Positions 1 through 12,664 are shown, counted from the stretch's first letter. The stretch: DNA of 64,000 nucleotides from Cololabis saira (GCF_033807715.1 NC_084587.1:21065017-21129016), one strand, 5' to 3'. The notes: a model not told the origin generated them from the sequence alone. Translations and numbers: made by a program.

Positions 1-2665
1 AAACGGGTTCTGATCCAGCAGGAAAACGGCCTGAAAGGACATCAGAACACACTTAATCTAAACAGCATTTCCTACCTTGGGCCGTTGCTCCACAAAGCAA
101 GCCAAAACCACAGTGTCTATACACACAATCAGGAGCTGTGCTTGTGTGAGTGTGCACAGTGTGAGGCTGTGAAGATGGCTGGGTCAATTTCAATCAGGGG
201 GAGAACGGCAAGAAAACAAGCACAAGCTAAACAAAAGAGGCTGGAGTGGGGCAGAGGGGGTTCATGGAGGAGAGACAGAACCCAAACAAACTTTGAGATT
301 GATACAGAAGAAGATTAGTGCAGGATGGTGAGGTACAAAGGAGGTTCTTAATGTGTGTGACATACTCCAACATGCGTACAAATGAGACAGCGATTCCTCA
401 GGACATACAATCGTCCATGGCCATTACAAAGGGCTGCCAAGAAAGCCTAAACAGTGGGATTAGCTGAACACAACACTGACACTTTGGCCTGTGTCTGCAT
501 GAGGGAGAGAGAAGTAACTGTAAACTGTTTACAGGGGAACGCAGGGTAACTGCTCTGCATGCACGTCTGCGTCCGGCTGTGTGTGTGGATGTGTGTTTAC
601 AGTGCAATATTGTGGCTTTTGTGATGGCTCGACTCTTCTCTGATTGAGACAAGATCAACAAAAACGCAGTGTTATATATCCATGAAAACACACACACACG
701 CACACGCACACCCACACACACACACACACACACACACTGAGAGAGCCTGACAATGACGTTGACTTTGAAGTGCTCAAACGTGTAAAGCAGCATATGCTTA
801 AATGCATCCTCAAGTAAGAGCATAAGACCGATTTTTTTGTTTCATCGATCTCAACAAATATAACTAAGGTCCAACACCCGGTTCTTGCTGGTGTTATTTG
901 AATGGAGTTAGATTTTCAAGGTTAGCGTTGGCTCAAACAGTGTTTTACTGTTACAAAACCCTGTCAGGATTTACTGAAGAGGTGCAGTGAGAGGTAACTC
1001 TGGAAAAAAAAGTGGAAACTGTGATTTTTACTGCTGGCCTTGCTACATATGCATTTTCTTAAGGACTTAGCCGTCTAAGTGCAAAGATTTGGATGGAGTG
1101 GAACTCAAGTTGCAGCCAGTAAACTGCCACTTTATCATAAAAACATCTTACTTTTTGATATGACTGGATAGTTGTTGTGAGAAGAAGTCAAAAGTCAGGC
1201 CCCTTTTAATATTACAATAATAGTGTCTGTTGTGTGTGTTATCTTATGTAAAAGGATAGTTTATTTAATGAAGCAGCCCATTTAAATGTTCCTTATGCAT
1301 TTACTTGCCTAATTAAAAACGTAGACAATATCAAAATTATACTTACGTTCTGTTATGTTGTTCAGACAATGTACCTGCAACTGATCACACTGCCACCCCG
1401 CATCAATTTGTGCTGCTTTTGACAGATTGGCTTTGTTATTATTGTTATTATTAAATTATCTGGCAGCATCTGAGTTCATAAACAGAACCCATTGTTAGTA
1501 GATCACCTCCAGAACTGGCCACTTTCATTGGCGCTTTTATACTACTCTTTTCTTGTACTGATTTACAATTAGATAATGATAAACATCTTCAAACAAAGCA
1601 ACTGAGAATAAGAGGATAAGAAACTAAAGCACTTTAAGGCCCCCTTGCCTATGGCTCATCACTCAGCTGCAACCTATCAGGACAAATGTAGTGAGCAACA
1701 CAATATGACATTGAGCAACAGTGGATTCATAGGAAAGTCTGTTGTATGTGTTAATGTGGCTTTGAAGTTGCAGTTTTGGAGCGGGCCCAGGAAGTCTTGG
1801 TTTCATTGTTTCATTTTATACTGCAAAACACTCAGTGCCTGCCATGCTGACGTTCCTAAATCTCCAAGAACAGATTCTTTTTTCCTTTTTTTTTTTTCAT
1901 TGCTGACACATATCCTTTCAGCCCCTTTGTGACGCTTCTCTAAGTTAACCAGCTCGTCACTAGAGGGCTGTTTGACGCAGCCTTAACATTTAAAAGCTTT
2001 CTTTGCTTAAAACAGCTGCCTAGTGTAGCTGACGATAAGGCAGGGAGACTCGACCGTAAAAGTACGACGGGCTGAAACTTGCATCGAGCTCCATGAAGTT
2101 GGGGGTAACTGGAACTGATCTGTTGTTAGGAGTAACACCAATTCATCACATTTGACAATTTCCACTATGTGGCAATTACCGCCGCTATAAAAAAGTAGGT
2201 AGCTGGGAAAACCTGTCACCACCGTTAGCTACGAACATTATCAGTGGGTGTCTGGTATAGACAACAGGCCGGATAGTTTAGCAGCTGGATCCTATTACAC
2301 CCCGCTCACACAGCAGCATTTAAGCAAAGCTTGCCAGTTGGGTGTTTCTGACTTGCCTTCGTCATACAACAAACAACAAATCAGCTACGTGCTTTGAAGC
2401 AATTCCACCCCCATTTACAACTTCATTGGTAAGCACTTGTAGATTAGCCTCAATTAGATTGTTTGACGCTGTGTTGGATGAACTTTGCTCATCTTCTGAT
2501 GGGGGCGAAGCTTTCACTGAGACGCAGTGGGCCTACAGTGCAGTTCAGTAATGCTTGACATCACCCCACTTAAATTACGTGCGCTTGGGGTTACATACTG
2601 TAGGAGCCATGTTGTTGTAATACATGCAAATGTGATCAGACATTGGTTTGCTGAAATAAGCAAGA
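1..2665. other. Non-coding stretch, no gene seen
   Basis: No open frame here has exon-like flanks or a recognisable protein motif. Apart from the CA tract at 688-737 the sequence is mostly unique and AT-rich. About 1930-2620 is richer in GC and CpG than its surroundings and may be an unclassified old repeat, but I found no terminal repeats or target duplication for it. Confidence 0.6.
688..737. repeat. (CA)n microsatellite, interrupted
   Basis: A run of CA units with CG and CC interruptions near its 5' end and a pure 3' half. Long poly-His/Thr or poly-Val/Cys frames on the two strands are translations of this repeat, not genes. Confidence 0.95.
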
Positions 2666-2673
2666 CCATCCGT

Positions 2674-3060
2674 TAGGGCTGGGTGATTTTGGACAAAAAT
2701 AAAATCCCGATTTTTTTCTCTGAAAACCCGATTTTCGATTTCGATTTTTTTGGTAAAACTACAAAAGACAATGGAATAAATTGTTTAAAATATTTTATAT
2801 TTATTTTTAAAGAAAAATATCAAACAAATTTCCCTATTGGGAATGAAGTGCAATTGAAAGATACTGTAAATCCTCCTTGAGTTTAGTAAAGTGACAACAT
2901 TTACAATTTTCTTGACCAAACAAAGATGACTAGACGGGCTCTGTCTGTAATGCAGCCAGCTGCAAAAAAGGAAAATCGATTTTCCGATTTTCCTTTTTTT
3001 ACATCGATTTTGATTAATAAATCCGATTTAGATTTAAAATCGATTAATCGCACAGCCCTA
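2674..3060. mobile_element. Short non-autonomous hAT-type transposon (MITE)
   Basis: The 387-bp element begins TAGGGCTGGGTGATTTT and ends, read on the opposite strand, TAGGGCTGTGCGATTAATC, giving imperfect terminal inverted repeats of about 15 bp. The flanking 8 bp, CCATCCGT at 2666-2673 and again at 3061-3068, are identical, as expected of a hAT target-site duplication. The interior is AT-rich with repeated CGATTTT-type words and no transposase-like frame, so the copy depended on an enzyme supplied elsewhere. Superfamily rests on the 8-bp duplication plus the end sequence. The exact family is not known to me. Confidence 0.88.
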
Positions 3061-3068
3061 CCATCCGT

Positions 3069-4660
3069 GGACAAGACAAAAGCTGGACAGCTGCTTCAAA
3101 ATGGGTATTTATGGTACCTTTGCATTGCTGCACCTCATCCGCACCATGTGGACTAACGCACCTCCATACTATCCCACACTACCAGCTGTGTACAGATGTC
3201 CCTGTCCTCAAAAGTTAATTCATGATTATGTCCTATATGAAGAAACCCCAAATTATTGAACGGTTTACCAACATTGTCTTTCATAGCAATGAGGGTGAAT
3301 CTCAGGGATATTCTTTTTTTATATACCGGTACCAAATCTTGTTACTAACCTGCCTCAGGCAATTAACTTCAAAAGCGAGCATACTATAAAAAAAAAGAAA
3401 ATAATAATAATGTGTCAGTTTCATCATTTGATATGTTGTGTTCACACAGTTTCAATAAAATATAAGATTTGTAACTCATTGCACCCTTTTGCACAGGGTG
3501 CAAACTATTTTGGAAAGATATGTTGTGTCATTTTGGGAGGATAACGTGAACCTGATACCACAGAATCTTGTCTTGTTGTTGCTATATGTTTAAACTAAGA
3601 TGTGTTAAAAATTTGAGCTTCTCCTGAAGATAAGCTGTGTATATACATATATGTGTGTGTGGTTGTGTGTGCCTATATGACAAAGTGCCTCCCTGAGAGA
3701 GAGTCTCTGATTGTACAGACAGAGTGGCTGTGTTTGGTAATGGTTTCCATTAACCTGGGCTGAGGTGAAGGACCTGTGAGACTCTCCATTCATCCCTCGT
3801 CCGCTCTCGCCTCCTGTCTATCACTCTGTCACACTCACAGAGGTATAACAAACCTCACAGTGGCGCAAGCAGCTGAACGGCTGGGGCATTTCATTGCACG
3901 ACAACATGGAAAAGGGTCAGAACTTTATTAAGAAACCTGAAGAGTCTCCAAAACATTTGGCTTATCCAAACCATTAGATGTACTTTTGTGTTGTCTGTGG
4001 AGTGCACACGAGGAACGTGGCCCTTCATACACTGAGAGCCTCTAACTTGCGTACATGAATACACCTTACTTTCTACATCAATAAAGCTTGCTGCCAAGAG
4101 AATGGAGGAGAGGGAAAAAGAGATGGTGGAGGGCTGGAAAAAGACCGTGGAAGCAAAAAGCCCTTTCTTTTCAGAATCCCAGCTTTACCCGGAGCCTCTC
4201 TAATAGAGAAACACGTGTAAAGCACAATGATTCTCTCAGATGCTTTGACTATAACTAGGATATGGACATGCACAGCAATGGCTTGAGCAAAAGCATGTCA
4301 TGCAGTAGTGAATAGGAACAGGAGATGTAGTGCAGCAATTATTCCAGACAAGCCATTATGGGCACGGGGTGGCTTCTTTAGACTATTACAGCCGCTGACT
4401 AATGGACAATCTTGTTTTCTTTCTCGCTCACATCCTAGATTTGTCTCCTCCAGCTCTCTTAAAAAAAAAGATCCTCAGCACTGAATATACTGAGCAAATT
4501 CTCCACAAAGCTTATACACGACGCATGTCTTAAAAACTTAAAAACTCAATCTCAGTAACTTACAGTATGCTGAATTAACTGAATCAATTCACTTGTTACC
4601 GCTTGAAGTTTTTCAGTGTACTGTATTCCTGTGGTATTTTTTACAAAAGTATGACAAAGA
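3069..4660. other. Non-coding stretch, no gene seen
   Basis: AT-rich sequence with a TATG/GT-rich patch near 3640-3680 and scattered homopolymers. No exon, RNA gene or mobile-element end was recognised. Confidence 0.55.
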
Positions 4661-4734
4661 TGAGCTGGGATAGGCTCCAGCAGACCCCCGTGATCCTGCA
4701 AGGGATGAAACGGGTATGGAAAATGGATGGATGG
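4661..4734 (+). repeat. Teleost interspersed-repeat tail (L2-type 3' end)
   Basis: The words GAGCTGGGATAGGCTCCAGC, then GTGATCCTGCAAGGGAT, then GGTATGGAAAATGGATGGATGG, follow the order of a very common fish repeat that ends in a GGAT array and is usually attributed to L2-type LINE 3' ends or SINEs derived from them. Only the last part is present, typical of 5' truncation. The opposite-strand version lies at 39813-40150 and a decayed one at 61430-61528. Family attribution is from memory of the motif, not from a search. Confidence 0.65.
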
Positions 4735-5640
4735 CTATGACAAAGAAATACTGAAGTATTTCATTAAGAGCTCAGAAAATGTAGTCAGCTTTTGAAAAAG
4801 AAAAAGAAAACCAATAGAACCCAGGGCTCTGAGCACAGGTGATTACATTTGCGTGGGTCCACATCTAATAATAACTCTTTACAGTACCCGATCAGATATT
4901 TCAGCCACAAGTCTTTCTCTTGCAATTATAACTGCAGAGGTATAGTTGCCAGACATGTTGAAAAGAAGGCAATGAAGCATGCAGACTTATATCCTCCCTC
5001 TGCCAACCCGAGGTTTTGGATGAAGATGTGGACAAAGATTTAGTTGGAAGAGAACTTCATTGATGTGAAAGTGAGACTTTTTCAAACTATTCAACTCGTT
5101 TCAGAAATAACATAATCAAGAAGAACAATGCGCAGAAATCTGAGAGGTTGATTTAGATGAGTTGGTTCTGTTAGCTCCAACTATGTATTGTTTTTCTTCC
5201 TATAACTACTAAGCAAGTGACTTACCACTTACAAATGTTCGGGGTTAGGACTACGCATCACGCATTCTTCAAAAATTTAAATGTGGCATTAAGACTATGG
5301 AAATATAAAAAAAAAAACAGGGTTGTTAGCTACACTTTATCTGCTCAACATGCTTCACTGCATTTGTAAGTTTAGTGAACGGTGCTAATAACATTCACTC
5401 CGAGATGTCTGTATCATGTTGGACATCCAGGGTCTCTTTGTTTCATCATCTATAAGTTCCAACTTACAGAGATTAAGCAGCAAAAAATGTGATCATAGTT
5501 ATGTGGGTGTCTCAAAACCCCTACATTTTTCCAAGGGTTTTGATCCCTGCAGACAAAACAGAAGTTGAGGAAAAAAGGTTCAAAGTCTGTGCTCAAAATT
5601 TGTTATTCGTCATTAAACGCCTCTAACAAAGCCAGACATC
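4735..5640. other. Non-coding stretch, no gene seen
   Basis: Unique-looking AT-rich sequence between two retroelement remnants. Part of it could belong to the LINE copy that becomes recognisable at about 5641, but I could not trace protein similarity further upstream. Confidence 0.5.
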
Positions 5641-6175
5641 TTGTTACGGACTGAATTTCAACGCAATTTCAAGAAGCTGATTCATACCCTTTTTCTTTTT
5701 TCTGTAATAGACTTGATTACTGTAGCAGTGTATTTACACTTTTCCCTAAGAGATCGATCAGACAGCTTCCAGAGATCCAGATCGCTGCTGCTTGAGTCCT
5801 CGTTAAGGCCAAAAAAACCCCCGGATCATTTCACCGGTTCTGAAGTCTCTGCAACGACTTCCTGTTTTGCAAAGAGCTGATTTTAAAATTCTACTGTTAG
5901 TTAATAAAGATTTAAATGGTTCAAGTCCAAAATAAACTTCTGATCTTCCGGTGCGTGACAAACCTTCCAGGCATCTTAGGTCATCCGTAACTGTTTGCTT
6001 TAAGTTTGCTTTCGGTCCTGAGATTTAAAACTTAACATGGGGAGGGTGCTTTCATTTTTTTATGTGCCATGTATGTGGAAAAAAACTCCCAGAGCACTAC
6101 AAGACATTTGAAAGTCCTGCTTCTTTTAAATCAAATTATAAGACTTTCCTGTTTGTCACTGCTCTGCAGTGTAAC
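5641..6175 (+). pseudogene. Decayed LINE reverse-transcriptase 3' end (L2/CR1-like)
   Basis: Read across frameshifts and stops, the region keeps the order of motifs found at the C-terminal end of teleost non-LTR reverse transcriptases: an SFQRSRSLLLES segment where the family has a run of Q-N-A-A-R-L type, a PDHFTGSEVSA segment matching the usual DHITPVLKSLHWLP block, an RHLRSS-like segment near 5965-5990, a WKKTPRA/LPE-like segment near 6075-6110 and a final YKTFLF-like segment near 6140-6160. At least two frame changes and several stops make it non-functional. The endonuclease and catalytic FADD-type box are missing, so this is a 5'-truncated copy. Being L2/CR1-like rather than another LINE clade is an inference. 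Confidence 0.65.
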
Positions 6176-7082
6176 CTTTGTAAACCCTGTAACCTCCTTG
6201 CCTTTCATTAACTCAATAGCGAGTCAGCTTCACACTTACCAGTAAGTGATATACGCCTTATACTTAAGATACTTAAGCCAAGCACATATCCACCAACACT
6301 TTCATACAAAAAACAAACACTCTTAATAAATAATGTGCGTTGAAATGACACTTATTAGCATTTCATGGCTGTGGGTGCCTCTTCTGTTTGCCCTTGGCAT
6401 TGCTGCTGGCACCAACATCAGAGACATATATAAAGTAGTGTGGCAAAACTAAGAAGAAGAAAGACAGAGGAGAAGGAGGCACGGTGCCCTGAATGAACCA
6501 TGCTCTGATTGTTAGTGGAAATGAGTGCATATAGTGCCTTTAAGTCTACATGCAGGTTGGCACCTTTTAACCTTTTTGAGCATGCTTATCCTAACAGTAG
6601 TCGGCTCTAAAGCCCAAAAACAGAAAGACAAAAACGTACCTTTGGTATTGGAAGATCGCAGCAGGAGCACATGAAAATCAAAAGAGAAATAAGTTAAGAC
6701 TTTTATTTTCAAATACATTTAGATGGTAACTAACAACAGATTTGCATTGAAGAATGAATGGGCCTCTGGTGTTCACGACACATTTCTGCCCACTGTGAGT
6801 TCACGGCTAGAGAAGGGTTAACCTGAAGCTACATATTTGGGAGACAAACTCAGTTTAGATGAGCTGTGCGGCTGCTCTTGAGAAGGTAATGGGAAAATTG
6901 TACTGAGAGGAAGGACACACGCAATTAGAATCTGGCGAGTCGGTCGGTGGTGGGTGGCAGGAGTTAGGAGGGGAGACGCAGGAGGAGTGAGGGAGAGAGA
7001 CAAGGAGGTGGGGGGGGAAGGGGGGGCAGCCCAGTGGACAGAAAGTGATTTCGTTGAAAGCTGGCTTTTGTGCACTGGGTAA

Positions 7083-7215
7083 ACTTGCTTGCTGCTTGCT
7101 GTCTGCTGGCTGGGGTCTGTCCTCGGCCGCCTCTGCGACAGCGGCCCAGATGTCAATCAAATTAGCGCCCATTTACAGCTGATTTGGCTGTGTCATTTGC
7201 AATATCTCGTCTCTG
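7083..7215. promoter_or_regulatory. Candidate conserved enhancer-like element
   Basis: Dense transcription-factor-like words occur within about 35 bp: TGTCAATCA at 7151-7159 (the reverse complement of a PBX/MEIS composite core), immediately followed by AATTAG (homeodomain core, 7160-7165), then the E-box CAGCTG at 7176-7181. The complexity and balanced GC resemble vertebrate conserved non-coding elements. Conservation itself cannot be seen from one sequence, so function is an inference. Confidence 0.3.
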
Positions 7216-7309
7216 GCTCTGATGTGGTGGCACAGAGAAGGGGGGGGGGGTGTGACAGAAGAAAAGAAATGAGGGTAGAAGACAGAAGGAGAGTCACTTT
7301 ATAGCAGCC

Positions 7310-7520
7310 TTTCTCCGTGAATGTCATCTGCCCACTTATTGTGTGCTCCGGTGGGACAACGCGAAGGAGGAAGCGAGGAGATCCTTCATTCTGTGGAGTG
7401 GCTCACTAGCACATGCAAATAGGGCAGCAGCGTCAGGGGAGAGGCTGGCGCGGGTTTTAATGGAGTTGGGGCAAACTCATTTTCCAGCAGAGAGCCACAG
7501 AAGAGGTGGATAATAATACC
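7310..7520. promoter_or_regulatory. Candidate regulatory element with octamer motif
   Basis: Contains a perfect POU octamer ATGCAAAT at 7413-7420 inside a complex, non-repetitive block that ends where a GT microsatellite begins. It sits close to the enhancer-like block at 7083-7215, so the two could form one regulatory module. Only motif content supports this. Confidence 0.28.
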
Positions 7521-7524
7521 GCTA

Positions 7525-7563
7525 TGTGTGTGTGTGTGTGTGTGTATGTGTGTGTGTGTATGT
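7525..7563. repeat. (TG)n microsatellite
   Basis: TG units with two TATG interruptions. Confidence 0.95.
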
Positions 7564-7835
7564 GGTGATTGTGGGCATGTGAGCAGGATGTTGTTTATAA
7601 GATATTACATCAATCGCACGTTTGGTAATGAGCAGAAAAAAAAAAAACATGTCCACTGCAACATGACTTTGAATGAACGCTTATTAAAAGCATCAGAAGC
7701 TCTAAAAATCCTAAAAGTACGCGTTTTTTAAATCGTAATCAACTGAGCCTCTTAGCGGTGCTGTTTATAAGAGCTGACAGGCTGCTTAGGTTCAACAAAC
7801 ATAGAAAAAGGCAGGGGCCGAGAAGGAGTGAAAGA

Positions 7836-7861
7836 GGGGGGTGGGGATGGTGGGGGGGGGG
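7836..7861 (+). other. G-rich tract, possible G-quadruplex
   Basis: Runs of 6, 4 and 10 guanines separated by T and ATGGT. Splitting the last run gives four G3+ tracts with short loops. Structure formation is predicted, not seen. Confidence 0.5.
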
Positions 7862-9241
7862 ATTGGCCTGAGTGATGTTTGATTCAATTTCCAGCCTGTG
7901 AAGACATTTGAGGACCCTGGGGGCGTCTGTGTCATACGGATAGGGAAGCATGTCGGGCATATGGAGGGGAGAAGTGGCTCTTTACTCATTTGAGATGTAC
8001 TTTTTAAGAATGAATGTGGTTGAAACATGCTTCTATAACATGTATAACACAACTTTTTATCTAAAAGGCACAGCCAATTGCTTTGAAATTGAAGATGTTG
8101 TGAGGTTTTATCCTAAATGTACATGTATAATTACTAGAAGGGAAAGACGTTGACTCTGAAATGCTTAGAAAATGATTTTTATCATATGTTGTCTGCTTTA
8201 AATGAACAGATGACTTGTTCTTTAAAAAAAGATAGGATAAGATAAGATTTTAAATGTAAAAGCTAATGGATGGTAAATGTAACCTTACATGGGGTGAAAA
8301 TGTAAAAACGAGTGATGATTAAGGTGGCTGAGATTCTATGACACATAAGTACTATATATGGAAATTACAGGAAAGAGAATTTTTACTGCATGAGGCTAAA
8401 ACCGCCATTTATGTCAAACGGCCAACGCTTGATGAACAGTGGGGGAAAGAAGCGCTGTTCAAGTGCCATACGGTTGTCTGGTCCCAGTGAGAGACTTAAA
8501 ATGCATATGGAGCCTCGAACAGTGGCTTGTACACACTCACATGAACACACACACTCAAAATCCAGAGGGAGGGAGGAAGGCTGGGCCTGTCACTGCTCCA
8601 TCAGTGACTCCCACCATTTAATGCCGGTCCTGTCACAACAAGACAGGAACAGAATGAAGTGGATCACCTACAGGCACCACACCTCGCCTGGTCTCGCTTT
8701 CACTGCTTGCTGATCTGACTGAGCACAGACAAGACAACGGCGCTGTAGAGTTTGCATCAAACTTGCGAAGTTGTCTGGCCGAACATGGCCGAGGACTGCA
8801 AATTAAGTCTTGAGCTTCTCCGAGTAAAGATTTCAGAGGGGTTTGTGAGAAAAGAAAGAGCAGGAAAAAGACAGACATGTGGACAGAGGGAGCAGTAATC
8901 ACCGTCTCTGTTTGGTTAAATTACCTGAGTTGATTTCAGTCCAATCTGTCTCTAAGTCTCTAGAGAGGAGGGTGTGTGCGGGTCCTTGTATGAACACATA
9001 CACACACACAGACACACACACACTTTCAAAGAAAGCCGTGTGCATCTGTTGAAGACAGGAAAAAAATGACATATTTCTTTTGCAAATGCTTCTCCCCTCC
9101 ATAATTGACCCCAAATTTCCTTAATGCATTATTAAGAAGACATGAATCATCGCCCATGTGCTTTTAGTTTGTGTATTTGATTGTTGTTCTGCCTCAGCAG
9201 TACCTGCATCAGGCATTCACTTATTGGCATGGTTTTTGTAG

Positions 9242-9494
<253 letters not shown>

Positions 9495-10669
9495 GTTAAT
9501 GTCAGGATGTGCCCCATAATGACTGGTATAAGCTCTAGTGGGAGCTTCCTCTCGCGCCAGTTCCAGTGAGGGTAGCTTGATTGGGGATAATTGGCTGGCC
9601 TTCACTAGCGGTTAGCATCCAGGCGTGGAGACAGGGGAGGGCACAGGGGAGGGCACAGGGGCTTGGCACAAACGAATACACACTCTTACACTCACATATG
9701 CACACGCACGCATGTACACTTTTGCAAATAGGAATTCATTCGCCGAGACACACGGTAGGCCATGGGACCAGCGTGTCAGGCAGCACCGAGTTACAAAAGA
9801 CAATGTCCAGACATTAGTCAAAGTGCTACCAGCTCTGCTGTAACTTCAAGTCTCGGTATTCATTTAAAGGCACAAGAGAACACATACCAGCTTTTATGTA
9901 GACTTATGGTGTTGCACAGGAAAGCAGTTTGAAATATCATCAATTTGAGCTACAGCGCCTCACATGAATAACATTCTGCACTGTTTTACACAAACTGATC
10001 ACATTAAGCAGATTTTGTGTGCAATCCTGCAGACCACAGCAAACATTTAATAGGTGTGCAAAGTTGCATTTCTCTGATGCTGTCCTCAAGCTTCTATTAA
10101 TCAAAGTCTAAAAGCAAAGCTATTGGCGGCCAGGATGAGAAGAGGCACTCGTAAAACAACACACACTCCCCGAGGCTGGAACCATGCACACACTTTCCTT
10201 TCAAAGAGATAGCTTTGGAGAGCCACCCACTCCCCCAGTCTTCTGTTGTGCCAACTGCAGTCCCATTAGAGCTTTAGTGCCCTCCGGCTCTGGTGACGTT
10301 AGGAAAAACATGTTGACAACAGCCAACCAGTGAAACGCGGCGCTCCATTTCAGGGGTGGGAATGAGAATCTGACAGAAAAGGTGTAAAAACCCTAAACTC
10401 AACCATTTGTTTTCAATTCAGATATTTTCTGACGGATACCTTGCATAAATCACTTTCTGATTCCCCTTTTTTTAAACTTTGTGATAACTTGTCCTGCAGG
10501 TTATTAAAAACGATGCTTACAGGGTAAATTTGTTGATGCAACGACCTTGGGTTAGGTAAATCTGAAGTGACACTTTTTTGCTTTTGGAAGTGAGAATTTA
10601 ATTTTGAATTTAAATTAAGAATATCTTATTAATATCACAAGGGGACTTATATGTATGGAGAAAAAATAT
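9495..10669. other. Non-coding stretch, no gene seen
   Basis: Unique sequence except for a small minisatellite at 9631-9661 and a CA/TG-rich patch near 9680-9720. No protein or RNA feature was recognised. Confidence 0.5.
9631..9661 (+). repeat. Small 12-bp minisatellite
   Basis: The unit ACAGGGGAGGGC occurs twice perfectly (9631-9642, 9643-9654), followed by a partial third copy to 9661. Confidence 0.8.
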
Positions 10670-10673
10670 TTAA

Positions 10674-11550
10674 AGGGGACCTATTATGAAAAACACGTTT
10701 TCTCTTGCTTTAACATATATGAAGTGGTCTCTCCTCAGCCTGCCGACTCAGAGAAGGAGGAAAGCAACCAAATTCTGCAGTGTCTGTACAGCCGCCCGGA
10801 TGAGCCGTCCAGTGTGATGTGGATGTACGAGCCGTTCAGATTCTGCGCCCGTCGTTACGTAACCAAAATGCAAACCACGCCCACAACTATAAAACCGTGT
10901 AACTGCATGCGAGCGTCCGACTATCGCGTAGCACTGCGTGACATCGGACGCTCTCTGTCCATCTCCCTCCAGCCAGCTGCCACTTTATTGAGGTTTTTGT
11001 AGTGAAATGAGGAGGTATCATAGAGATAACTTCTTATTTCAACTAACTGGATCAGCCGTTCCTCATCCATGACTGTTTCCTACAGCGCTTTCAACCGGCT
11101 TTCAACGCAAGCGGCAAGAAGAAAATAGAAGCTTGCATCCGACAAATGTTTAGCTCAAAACCGTGCGCCACATCACGCCGCGTCGCGCTGCGTCACTGCG
11201 GCCAGTTAGGACAGTCCAATAGAAAATAAAGCAATGGAATTTATTTTGTCGCTGACGCTCGCTCGCATCGTATGCTGTTATGACACGCCGCCGGCCGGAG
11301 CTTCCGCCATTTTTTCGTAGCAGTGTATCACGTCATTCGCGTCAGGCAGCCAATCAGCACAGTGTCTCATTATCATAGCCTCCCCGCCCACTCAGAATCC
11401 CACATAGATAATGGGGTTAGAGAATGAGATGATAAAGACATGGCTCAGAGGCTGAATTTCTCATTTATTTAGCAAAAACAATCAAAAGCTTGTTTTTAAG
11501 ACATTCAAGGCCTGTTTAAAATAAGGAATAGATGCCATAATAGGTCCTCT
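10674..11550. mobile_element. TTAA-flanked DNA transposon, non-autonomous
   Basis: The ends are AGGGGACCTATTATG on the left and, on the opposite strand at the right, AGAGGACCTATTATG: 14 of 15 match. TTAA flanks both ends (10670-10673 and 11551-11554), the target preference of piggyBac-type transposases. The 877-bp interior is strikingly CpG-rich against its AT-rich surroundings and includes a perfect 10-bp inverted pair (10911-10920 with 10944-10953). A 115-codon frame over the left end has no transposase-like motif. The piggyBac assignment rests only on TTAA, which could also be part of the terminal repeats, so the superfamily is tentative; that this is a transposon is well supported. Confidence 0.82.
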
Positions 11551-11554
11551 TTAA

Positions 11555-12278
11555 GAAACTAATATCCTATTGTCAAAAAAGAAGAATATTTTCGTAAAAA
11601 GGGCTAAAAAGGCTAAAGAAGTTGCATCAGTCTGGCGTGCAGTGTTGGCCATTAAGTTTAGCAGCTTCATACCTTTTAGTGTAATCAGCTCCAGGCTCTC
11701 CGACACCAGTCCCCAGCACAGAGCCAGCCCTCTTTATCAGTTTGTTGAGATTCTTTGGGTCACTGGCTCTGTTTCTGCTGCCCCACCAGATGACTGCAGA
11801 TAAACTGCCCTCTCCACCACAGATATGCAGAAGAAATGCATCAACTTCCTGCGAACAATGAGGGACCTGAGATTCTTCAAGAAGCAGTCTTAAAACTTCT
11901 TGAAAATCAATAAATTAAGAGTTTTTAATCGCTTTTGTTTGACCAACTAATAGAATTAACTGTAATTAGTTACTGGTGTTATCTAAAGATTTGTGTCGAA
12001 GAACTGAAAATGACTGATTTCAGATAAAATACAAAATAGATAAGTAAGACGAGGAAATCTTTATAAATTACTCTCTTTGTTTTAGTTGTTGGTAATCGGT
12101 AATTTTTTACTTTTCTGCTCTACATCTCGTACGCTGGCCTGGAATTGCTTTACAGACGGGAAGTTAGCTGTAGTTTCATCATTGCCATTCAACGACATTG
12201 TCCACCAAGCTGCCGCAATAACACACATCCTTGTTTCTGTAATCAGTAGGAGTTCACAAAGAGCTTCCTCTGACCTAC
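11555..12278. other. Non-coding stretch, no gene seen
   Basis: AT-rich, non-repetitive sequence between the TTAA-flanked element and a CA-rich patch. Nothing in it was recognised. Confidence 0.5.
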
Positions 12279-12347
12279 CACACTCACACACACCCACACA
12301 CGCACACACACAAACACACACACACACACCCATACATACACACACAC
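12279..12347. repeat. Interrupted (CA)n tract
   Basis: CA units broken by CCCA, CGCA, CAAA and CATA variants, indicating an old or decaying microsatellite. Confidence 0.9.
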
Positions 12348-12597
12348 GGACTGGATGCTTTAACGAATTAACAAGCATTTGTTGCCACACCTCTCACTTC
12401 AAGAGCGTCTGAGGAGGTGGACAGAATGTGAGGTTGGAGAGGAGAGGGGACTCAGGGGCTGCTTTGAATGGCAGGAAATCCCTGAGATGTTTTCTGTACT
12501 CCTTGCTACAACCTCAAGTCCCGCTAAGGTGGTGAAGGGAAACAGTATTTGTGACACACTCAGAGTATAGAACACATTTCTTTCTTTCATTTCTTAT

Positions 12598-12661
<64 letters not shown>
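12598..12661. repeat. Compound (CT)n(CA)n microsatellite
   Basis: About seven CT units pass directly into about 24 uninterrupted CA units. A smaller CA run follows at about 12750-12768. Confidence 0.95.

Positions 12662-12664
<3 letters not shown>

Larger units (their letters stand above)
6176..9241. other. Non-coding stretch with candidate regulatory islands
   Basis: No coding exon is supported; short open frames around 6.8-7.3 kb and 8.4-8.7 kb lack protein features. The stretch is more GC-rich and more complex around 6.85-8.0 kb and 8.4-8.9 kb than the flanks. Two parts are listed separately as possible regulatory elements, together with a GT repeat and a G-rich run. Confidence 0.55.

Noticed and set aside
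10655..11002. 115-codon frame over the left end of the TTAA-flanked element
   Set aside because: Starts outside the element and crosses its boundary; no transposase motif.
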